64,000 nt of DNA from Paragordius varius (taxonomy: Eukaryota; Nematomorpha), in the NCBI GenBank assembly GCA_964247055.1, contig OZ176051.1:4216001-4280000 (forward strand), written 5' to 3'. The translations under genes were made by a program, and so were the position numbers. The notes beneath the pieces were generated by a model. It was not told the origin of the DNA, ran no database searches, and was given only the letters and a program-made list of their open reading frames with translations. This document shows, piece by piece, positions 49,701 to 61,700 of this stretch. How positions within the stretch are numbered: the first letter of the stretch is position 1; each line of letters opens with the position of its first letter.

Positions 49701-52700
49701 ATTACAGGTGAAAATTGTGGTTTTTAATAAATTTAGTTAAATTGAATTTTTTTGTTTAGGATTTGCATTGTTAATTGTAATTAATTACTACATATTGGAA
49801 ATTTAGAAAAAAACAAGTAAAAATGGCGGTTTCAAAATTTTTTTTATTGTTAATTGTAATTAATTACATATTGTGGACATTTTAATAATTACAGGTAAAA
49901 ATTGCAGCTTTTAATTAATTTAATAAAAATTGAGTTTTTGTTTTTTAGGATTTGCATTGTTAATTGTAATTAAATTATTTGGTCATTAATTAATACAGGT
50001 AAAAATTGCGGTTTTAACAAATTTCAAATTTATTTTTTTGTATCATTGTTAATTATAATTAATTACTCCATATTTTGGGCATTTTAATAAATACAGGTGA
50101 AAATGGCAGTTTTTCAAATTTAACATTTTTTGTATCATTGTTATTTGTTATTAATTAATAAATATTTTGGACAATTAAAAAACAGATGAAAATTGCGGTT
50201 TTTAATAAATAAGTAAAATTTTTAAGTTCAAACTCGCTAATTCATTATGTACTATAAATTTTTGATACATTGATATATACAGGTTAAAATTACTATCATT
50301 TGGATAAATTAGCAAGAACAAAACATTAAAAATTTATTAATTTTATAAAACCGCAATTTTCACATGTTTTTTAAATGTCGAAAATATTTGATAATTAATA
50401 ACAAATAACAATGATACAAAAAAAATTAAATTTGAAATTTGTTAAAAACCGCCATTTTTACCTGTATTTTCTAAAATTTACAAATTAGTAATTAATTACA
50501 ATTAACAATGTTAAATAAAAAACAAAAAAATTAAATTTGACTAAATTTAAAAACCGCAATTTTTACCTGATTAAAATGTCAATACATAAAAATTGACAAT
50601 GAATAACATAAAAACAAAAACAATCCAAAATCTACTTAAATTTTAACAAATATATAACCTGTATTTTAATTACTAATAGCAACTATATAAAATAATACCA
50701 ATATCGATTAATACAGGTATTTATCATGTTGAAAAATAGTAATTGTTGAATTTAATTATTAATCTTAAATAATAAAATACCCATTTTACTATTTATTAAA
50801 TTATTAAAGATAAAAACCCACAAAATTCCGCATCTAAATACGTAACAACAATATTTCAAATGTTAACATAAATTGCTATAATATTCTCAAAATTTAACAT
50901 TACAAAATATCCATCAAATTTAAGTGAAGGGTTAGTAGTTAGTGTATTTTCATTTTTTACCAAAGATCTCCGACGCCCTTCCCCTTCATTTTTTACTTTT
51001 TTAAAGAATATGATATGTTAATACCATATTGCTCTTGTTTTTTATTCTTTACCAAATATTAATACCCAATTAACGAAAAAAAGTAAATCTTTAACGATAT
51101 AAAGTTTACATGACTGTATGTTTTTTTTTCAAAGTCGGTCACGTTTTATTATTTTTTGTATGAATCAAATAATTTATCTCTTTTTGAAAATTGAGCATTT
51201 TTTAAGGGCAGTCATTGCTAAAGTATCGTATATCCTAAATCAAAGGTTTAATAAAAACAATTAAATTTTATATTTTAGCTATTCAAATAAGTAATAGCTA
51301 TACATCATACACGATATCTCATCTGCACAATTCCGAAGTTATTTGGCAAAAAGAACAAATAAATACACCAAATAACCATTTTCCCTTTTTATGGTGCCTT
51401 AAAGAATCCGAAAAAACTACTAATGACTACAAAATAATGGTTTATTTTAATCTCATTTAGGCAGCTTAGTGATTTTTTTATTTGAATATTATGTTTTATT
51501 AGAGTACCTATTAGAAATTTAAAATAAGAAAACTATAATATTGTGTTGATAGGTAATGATTAACAATACTATTAAATACTGGCTTAGAATATTTTCCTCG
51601 GCAAAGTTAATCTATATTTTTTACATAATATAAAAAATGTTTTAAGTTATAAATGGAATTCGGTCCCAAAAATGATACCGAATATCTGCATAAACCAATC
51701 AATGAAACCAATAAAACCAACACATAAAAACAATAATAATTTAAAATAAAAAATTAATATGCATTTAAATTAAATATAAATAAATTATTGCTAGATTATT
51801 TTAATTAACACATGTTTACGATTTCCAGACTGGTCATATTTTGAGAATGGTAACAGTCACGCTTAGAAGCATAAACCACACACATTAAAATATTTTTTAT
51901 ATAAATAATAAAGATAATTTTAAATCTTGGAAATAAAAAATATTATACAAGAGATAACGTAAATAATAAAAGTGCAATCCCAAAAGCTCCGTATATATGT
52001 TAATAAATATGTAAACTAATTTGTAAAATGTATTTTATCAAAAGCTATCGTTGAAAAACTCATTCCTATTGCAAAAAATATATCTACAAGTCAAGCAAAT
52101 GGATAACTTATTACCATTTTCAGAAGATATAAGCGATGATTTGATACCAAAGAATATTTATAAAACTCCTGGCGCAACCCTTAAAACTCAGGGTTCAGGA
52201 GATGATATGTCGAATTATAAATTATCAATGAGGTACAGCAAAAATGGCATAGATTTTATCGAATTCAATGAGATTTCAAGTGACACCCTTTTAAGCAATT
52301 TGACGGAGCTTAATGCAACCACCAAAGATTCTATAACGAGCGAAACTACCATCGCAAATAATCGTTTTTTTCTACTGGATTTCACCAAACTTAATTTACT
52401 CATTGAGGCAACTCATTTGGAATTTACTTTGAATATACCTAAAGATAATCCGACCTCAAAATATTACAATAATTATCGTGCGTGCCTTGGAATAGCTATT
52501 ACAGGATGTCGAAGATACAAATGCCCTTTTGGTAAAACATGAAACTCATTTTTACATTTTATAAAACTTTTTAGCCAACTAATGTTAATTTTCCATGTTT
52601 TAGATGCTAATCCATGCTCAAAAGATAACAATAATGCCGGCTGTAGTCATATATGTTCACCAGCAAATAACGAAAAAGGCTATGAATGCAGTTGTCCCGC

Positions 52701-55700
52701 TGGATGGAAACTATACACAATTGAAAATCCAAACTTAAACGGACAATTAAAATTGAATCATAGCTGTTTACGTAAGATTAAAGATAAAATAATTATCATA
52801 GTACTTATTGTCTTAATTGCATGTTTTTGAAATTGTTTTTTATGTTAGAAAGTTTGTAATAATAATCTGCTTATTTTCTGATTTTTTAGTTAGGTAATTA
52901 TTCATTATAAATCTGAATGTCATCTCCCATAGTTTCGATTTCATCGAATCTAATATTGGCTAAAGTTTTTTTGCTGTTTAAATAATTAAAGCGCCGTATT
53001 CCCGACTATCTATATTAGATATAAGACATGCTCGGATTATAAGGACGCTCATCATTATTAAGGTTGTTTGTGCAATTGCTCTCTCCTTACTTAATGCTTT
53101 ATTTTTTGCCATACATACTCATTTTATATTTTTTATTAGGTATAAGCTGTGGCACATTTCCCATCTCTCAATTAAAAAACGGTCAACTAATGTCTAAAAA
53201 ATTTTGGGAGCATGATGTTTTAACTAGCTCGGTTCATGACTTAAGCCCTGTTAAAAATATTCTGATGTTATACAATGATGTTCAAATCTATACAAATGAT
53301 AAAACCCATATGAATTCTGTGGGCTGGTATCAAGATGCTATTACCATGAGTTGCAATGTAGGTTATCAATTGGCAGGGCACAGCGTTTCACGGTGTGAAG
53401 CTGATGGAAAATGGACCAACCTAGAACCGCTCCCCAAATGTGATTGTATGCATTAAAATTTTTAGCGGATATATGACTTTTGAAATTTAAAAAATATAAA
53501 CTGGATAAAATTTATTTTATATAGATGCCTTTTGTAAAAATCTATTTATTAATGATGACAAATCCGAATCTGGATTGTTAACCGTTAACTCGGATGCTCC
53601 CTTTGTAAGCTATGGATCTGCCGTAAGATTTCAATGCAGTAAGCCAGGGTATACAGTAGGAAACACGGCTTACAGTGGTCATCGATTTTGCATGTATCAA
53701 CCAAAAACTCTTGTTAATAATAAAACCTCATCTATGCTTTCCATATCCAATTATGAAATGTATGGGGATCCAGCCAAATGCAAACGTATTTTACTTTTAT
53801 CGATAACACTTAATTTCGATCGGAAAACTTGTTACGCATATTTCAAATTATATCAAACATATTTTTATCAGCTTGTGTCGGGGTGATAAATAAAAATATT
53901 TTGACTCTGTTTTTACTAAATCTTAATTCTCTAGCAAACAAATTTTATAAATCCAAATCGGGTTAACTCAGTAATTACTTTGGGACCATATTAAACATAT
54001 TTGATAAAGAAATAATCGATACCGCATAAAATTTATAATAATTTAATAATTTGCCACATGAAAAATTCCAATGTTTAGTGTTTGAAATAAACGTATATAA
54101 TTTTTGGAAATGATGGATTCGTTGCATTTTATATATTACTAACCCTAAGTTACCACATGATTAATGCGCCTTTAGCAATTATTTAGGGGATAATGGCGGT
54201 ATCATGTATTACCCCAATCCAATAATTATAAAATCACCGGATTTATGGTTTTAATGTAGACCTTCGCTGGACGTAACATCTCTCTAAATTATCAGTGTTA
54301 TCTAATAAAAAAAATTATGACATAAACTTCTTCATCAAAAAGAATATTTGCTATTTCTTTAAATTATATTCTCTTGACACATGACCTGTATTTTTAATTA
54401 AAATCTCTTTGTAAATTTTTAATATATTTATGATAATATACCAATCTAAATGAGCAAACAGTTATAAGCGCCAGATACACTTAATATTAAAACAAAAGTT
54501 TTAAACATAATTATTTATTTAAATATTTGTAGCTATAAGTTGCGGAAAACCCATGTCTCTGCCTCTTTCCCTATACACTTACCACACTAAGCACCACCAT
54601 GATGATCAAGATTCAGAAACTGATTATATATTCAACTCCCAATTTAGTTTGTCATGTGTTAAAGGGGGTGTTTTAATTGGGAACTCTAGTTATGGCGACA
54701 ATATTGTTAGATGTGGCTTTGATGGTCTCTGGGATTTCGGTGATCTCAGATGCACTGGTAAAATGAATATTATATTATATAGTAATAATTTCAGATAATT
54801 TTAATTAACCTTCCATAATGCATATTTACTAATTAGGGCCGTCCTGTTCTGATCCTGGGATTCCTGTATATGGTAAACAAATTGCCGATTCTTATGAAGT
54901 TGATTCAATCGTCAAGTTTGAGTGTGTTAAAAAAGGCTATCAACCATCATTTTCTGCCATAAAATGTTTAGCACAATACGATGGTATAATCTAGTATTTA
55001 TATTTAAGCATTCAAATCTCTACGAAGATTTTATCTAAGTTTGACAAAATACAAATTAGCCATTTTAATATATAAATTTACATTGTGTCACTAGAAAACG
55101 ATAATATTGTTCCTCGATGGAATATTACAAATCCAATTCCACAATGCCTTGACATAGAGCCTCCTAAATTTTTGGAGAATCCGTTGTGTACCCCAACTCC
55201 AAATATTAATGAAACTAATGAAATAAAAATACTTTATTTAACCAATACCACTAATGGGCCAGTGTTCGATCTTTTAGAGAATTTACACATAAATGCGTAC
55301 ATGGATGCTTTTGGCAAAAATATACCACAAAATTTGGGTTATCCGCTTGTAAAAGCTCAAGATAATTCTGGGCTAGTCGTGAAATATGAGGTGTACCCCT
55401 ACTGGTTTTCGATTTCTAATTATCCAAAACACCTTACAAACCAAATCATTCAGTTTAGGGCATATGATCTAGCTCGGAATGTCGGTTATTGTTTGATGAA
55501 AATAGTTATACGTGGTAAAATTTTACTCTATATAGGAAGCAAATTTATAATTTTTGGATACATAACTTACCAGCTTTTAGAATCCAAAATATTTGGCGGT
55601 CACATTGGTATAGTGTAAACAAACACAGAGCCTATTTTAAGGATTAAAAAAAATAAAATATATTAATTGATATAATTCAAAAAGTATAATATGGTAAAGG

Positions 55701-58700
55701 TCAAAATTTATCCATTATTTTTATATATTTTTTCATTAAAAATTGTAAAAATATTATTATAGGAGTAATTAAGGGTTTACAAAATTTTTATAGCATTTTT
55801 TTTTAAAATAAAAGCATATGATTTATTTTGTTCGGTAGAGGAGACTATTTAAAATATGAATATTTTTTATAATTTTAATTATTTTAGTATTTTGCTGTGA
55901 ATTTATATCAAAAAGTTTATTATTGTTTTCCACCTTACATATCGAACTAGATGTGTCATATTATTTAAACGACTAATGTCCTTTGAATCCATGTAATTAT
56001 AAAAATATTTTTTCTTTTATTCAAAAAATCTGATGCCTTTTCAATACCTTCTTATATAAATTACACTGTTCAACAAGGTTTTGCACCACCCCATTATTTT
56101 TGCATTTTCTGATACTTAATGGCATGGAAAGGCCAAAACAAAAAAGAAAATTGAGGCCACCAAAAAGATTTTTCCAAAATTTAATTTTTAAATTTGTATT
56201 TAATTCAAAAATAACAATCATTCCTCGTGTACATATGTTTAAATATTCAAACAAGCAAGTCGATACAAGTAATATTCCATGCATGGATAACAAATTCTAG
56301 GCATTAAATAAGATACTAAAGAAGCTAAGAGCCAAAGTATTAAAAATCTAAAAGGAGCTTATGTATAGTGTGATAGATATGGGCGGCTGCACAAGCTCTG
56401 CATATCCCCCAAGCGATCCTATAATTATGCCAGATATGGCACAGATAACAATAAGTAATCGTAAAGTTCGATAAGAGAGACTTGCAAGCAAAATTGTGGC
56501 AAATTGACATGTCAATTAACCAATTTACAGAATAAAATTAGATAAATTCTACAATTAAATTGAATAAAAAGATTAGGTAGATACAAATGGTCCAATCCCA
56601 TAACAGTAAATTCTACTAAAAGTGGCTACACAACATCCATCTGAAATTCAAAATACAAAACAACCAATAATTTTTAAAAAATAAGGTATATCCACTAGGT
56701 ATAAATAAAGGATTTTTTTAAGAACCAACTCAAGAGAAAAAGTCTAATAAGTACTCGAAAGAACGAAATCTAACAAAAAAATAATAGCCTATCTGAAAGC
56801 CGAAGGTTTAAATTATAGAATGCCTTTTTTAGTATCTTTTTAAAATTTTTTTATATGTGTTAAAAATTCACTTGAAAAAAAAAAGACTAAATTTTGACGT
56901 TTAAGTCCGTACTATTTTTTTCTCTCTGATATTTAAGTGACATATTTATATTCAAAAGATAGAGTTTAAAACGCTTTATTAAATGATATTAAGTTTATAA
57001 TATAATAACATTTTATTATAAAATTATATTTAATTTTCTCTCGATTTTCTCTTGTTTTTGAAAAATTGAAAAACCTATAAAATTTCAAAATTCTGATTGG
57101 CGGGATCAAAAATTTTTTCAAATTCGGTTTTAAAACACTGAAATTAGTCATAATTTAAAATGTTTGAATGGTGGTGCTTAAAAATGTCCAAATTTGTCGA
57201 CTAGTGTTATCAAAGCTTATTGAAACCAAAGTATATAAATAAATGTGCTTTAATATTATCTATAAGTACGTTATGTATTTGGATATTTTAAATCACAAAT
57301 TATTTATTACAAAAAATTTATCGAAAACAGATAAAACCAAAATTAGTTTGAGTTTATTTAATTTATATGCAACGTTATTGACCCCAAATTTGTTTCAATT
57401 CTGAAAGCCGGTTGATTTTTATATTTAAATATATTTGCACCTCAAGCTGGTCTTTTAACAGTTGATGTTAATAAATTAAGGCTTGAAAATTGGTCCTGAA
57501 ACATTTCAAGTTGATACTAAATAAAATTAGGAATATATTTTTAAACGCAAACAATTTTTTGAATGAAAAGGTCAATATAATCATATTAAAAATGGATAAA
57601 ATAGATAAACACATTCAATAAAATAATACGCAAACTTGAAATGTTTTTAAGGACCAACTTGAGAATGATATATAGCGAAAATTCAAAAACTACTTTTCAA
57701 TCATGAATTTTAATTACATATAATACCATGCTAGATATTAATCCGCCTAAAATTGAATGTCCCATTAGTTACACTCATTATCTGCCTTTAAATTTTACCA
57801 TTCAAAATGACGTAATCGATCCGGACTTCGATGAATACGACGATGAGGACTCAATCATTGACACCAGGGAAGTTAAAGAACGAAAGCAAAATGTCAAAAA
57901 ATGGATAACAATGGACTCCACAAAAAATGGAGGAAATAAAAAAATGCAATCTCCCGTTCATTATATGGACATTACATCTTTTTTTCCAATTAAGGTTTCG
58001 GATGATTCGGGTGCCGTCCCAAAGATATCTTATAATGTCGATAATCCCCACAAAGTAGCAATTCCAATAAATTCTTTCATTCTCGTAATAGTAAGTGCAG
58101 TAGATGGATCTGGTAATAACGCTTTTTGTAGTTTTCAGATTAGTGTTAAATACAGCTCCTGTTCTGAGCTTGTACTCCTGGACAGTTTAACTGATTATAT
58201 TAATCCAAAATACCTAAATAGTCATTCCACGCAATTAAAACTACCATTGTACAAATGTTATACGGCACCAAAAATTATGAACAAAAAGAATCAAACGAAT
58301 CCCACCATACAGAATAAAATCACAAATGAAAATGAAAGTATTTGTCAATTCAAATGTCCTCCCGGATTTTTATTTATAAATAAATTTGATATGTCTGATC
58401 GCAAATATGTTTACAAAAATTTGTATGAGAATATGGACGATGAAATGCGAAAAAGTCTTTCATTATCCCAACAAATAGATTTTAAATGTTCACCTTCAAC
58501 ACGTAATCAATGGTATCCGCAGAAATATGTTCCGTTATGTATTCAGTTCTCAAGTAAGCGTTTTATTACCCCATAATAAAAATTCACAATTATGCATACC
58601 TATATATATTTTTCTAGATGCAACTCAACCATCACATACTTTATCGATTGCCATTCAGTATCGATCATCAGCAAATGACGTACAAATGTCTGATAAAAGG

Positions 58701-61700
58701 TGCTTAGACTTTTTTAAAAATCAAATATTAAACGAAATATTGCCTACTGTAACATCCGACTTACAAAAAGTTTGTACACGAGAAGGTTTAGTAAACGTGC
58801 GAGTCCTGTTAAAATCCGTGGACATAAATGAAAATGAAGTAATTATATATTTCTTACGGTATACATTGGCCATTTATAATCGTATAACTATTTTTTTTAA
58901 AAAATCATATTTTTTCTAGATGAGTCTTAGATACAGATTTTTGATCAGTGTGGCTGAGCTAACAACATCACACCTGAATAATGAAAATGAATATGAAATT
59001 AATAAATGCATATCAGCGCTTCGCATCATTTTTGACTTAAAGCTAAAGGAAATAAGACCGCTAATGAAACTTGATATCAGCAGGAACAATGGGCCACCTA
59101 ACTTTATCCTCCCTAATAATTGTCCTGAGAAGCTTTTTGCGTCCTATACAACGCTAGAAACGGGTAAAAATTGGTGCCCTTCAGACACATCCTACTACAC
59201 CCATTTTCATAATACAAACGATGACGATGAAAATCAAGCCGACATTAATATTGGGAAAAAATTGGTCTTTTTAGCTTCTAAAGAAACGAGGGATTCAAAA
59301 CGATGCAGTATATAGTTTTAAATTTATATGGAAACATTATATAATTTAAATGGTATGAAATATTTTTTTATTTAATATAACTATTTAAAAACATTGCTTT
59401 TGTGTGCAACTAATTTATCTGAACGGGTTGAACGCATCTAAAACCCTTCTTAAAATGTTAAATTTAATTTTAGTATTGGGTTGTCTATTTTACTATGCCT
59501 ATAAGCGGAAAATTAAACTGTGTATCGAATTTCTTAAAAATAAATTAGTCAAAACACTACTTAATAATAATTATATTAAAACCATTAATTTTGACGACAT
59601 ATTCAAATTCTTTGACTGGTCATTTGGAAAAAGGTTACAGTGATAGTAGGGAAATCTAGTGTCCAACAACCCAATACAGTAATGTTAACATCTTATTCTA
59701 TCAGTTATTAATCAAATTAGACTTACTCATTTATTATTTTTATTTCACTTACATTTGTCAAATCTTCATGATAGTTAAATGCCCGATCGGAACGTACGTT
59801 TATAACGCAACATGTATTCCATGCCCTCATGGAACTTATCAAGATAAATTGCATGAAAGTGTGTGCAAGATATGTCCGGTTGGCATGACGACTGAAACTG
59901 TAAATTCAATAAGTATTGATCAATGTAAACGTAAGTGTTTTTTTTTAGAAATTGCATCTGTTTCAATATATATATATATATAGATTCCTTTAATTAATAT
60001 AATAATCGACATTATACGAAAAATTAATTGATAAACAATTGATTCCGATGTTAAATGTATTAGAATACTCACGAAGCGTAAATAGGGGATCCAATCATAT
60101 AGTTTAGGGCTATATCGTATTTATAAGTTATTGAAAATTGGCAAATTTCCATGGTGATTAAAACTAGTTCATGCTCCAAATTTCATGTGATTGATTGAAA
60201 TATTGGGTGCACACTAAATAAAGTATTCGATCTTCTACATTTGCCATACGCTTTTCTTATGTTTGTGCCAGATTCATATTTTCCATGGCGTATGATTTAA
60301 CCAAATGCCCATTTAAATTATTTTCATAGAGAAATGGATTGTTTAGATATATATAAACCGATTAATTATTTTCTATTCACGATTGATATGGAAGGAAAAA
60401 CGTTTCTAGAGGAAGTTGATATCATTTGTATCCAAGGTAGGGGAATTCGACTAATATAATTTTAGTCAAGGCATTTAATTTAACTAAGATTTGACTACTA
60501 TGCTTAAGCATGATTCAAAGAAATTTAAATAGCTATTTTGTGACACCATTTTCACACAACAAACAGAAAACAAAATAGTCAAACCAGTTATATTCTAACA
60601 ACTAAGACAAACCTTAAAAAGGTTCTCACATAAGCTTTTTTTGCTGCGTTTTTGTGCTAAAAGGCATTTAGATTTTACAACGTAAAATATTTAAACATAC
60701 ACACATTTTTCATATAATGCAATTAACACAATACAAAAATTGTACCATAAGTTTTTATATTTTTCATATTGAGTCAATAATTTCGGTCACAACTATTGAG
60801 CTGCTATATGTTTTATTTTTTTATTGCTTAATATGTTTTTTTTGAAACACCCGAATGTACATTATTACTCTACCATTTAAAAAATATATGCTATTAATTT
60901 TAGTTATGTGCATACCCGGCACCTATTCAAGTTACAGCAATAACAACGAACGTATTACAGGAAGTAATGGTGGATTAGTACCCTGTACAGCATGTCCTAA
61001 AAATACATTTAGCCGACTCTATGGGTCCCCCATATGCATACCTTGTCCAGGTCGCAAAATTACATCTGGAGTTGGTGCCAGTAGTATTGATTACTGCATA
61101 GAACCTTGCCCCCTTGGTTTCTACTCCCCTACGGGTAATAAAATTAGTGTAACTTGGCCTAAAAAGTTTGTAGACACTATAAATATATAGCACATTGGGT
61201 CAGGTATATGACGGCCCAAAAAATAAGTGATTAGAATGCAATTTGTTAAGCTCAAAAAACCAGTCAATAAAAAACAAATGTAGATGCATGTTGCAACAAA
61301 ATAACAAAATGTTTTCATTATAAGATATAAAAATTTTGAAAAAAATGGTAAAATACATTTTCCCTAAATTTAAGGTTGATAACATCTATTTTTTATCACC
61401 TGAAAATCATTGTTCTTTTGAATGTTTTGAGAGTCTCACAGTCTCGGTCATAAATTAATTTAGGAAACCGGGAAGTTGGTCAGACCCAACCCTAACAGTA
61501 CGCATTATATATATAAATATTATTTCCGTTTTTTTTCCAGGTCAAATTCCATGCCAACCTTGTCCTCGTATGTACTATCAAGATGAGCGAGGCGCTACAC
61601 ACTGTAAAGAGTGCCCAAAAATGTTAACTACATTTAACACTGGAGCCACATCTTTGCTAAAATGTTATGAGAGTATAGAAGCCAATTTCTTGCATAAATT

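Noticed and set aside
59404-59643. 79-codon frame between exons of the Uninflatable-like gene as an exon with a membrane segment
   Set aside because: It lacks suitable acceptor and donor phases, and the flanking exons at 59308 and 59775 already join in phase.
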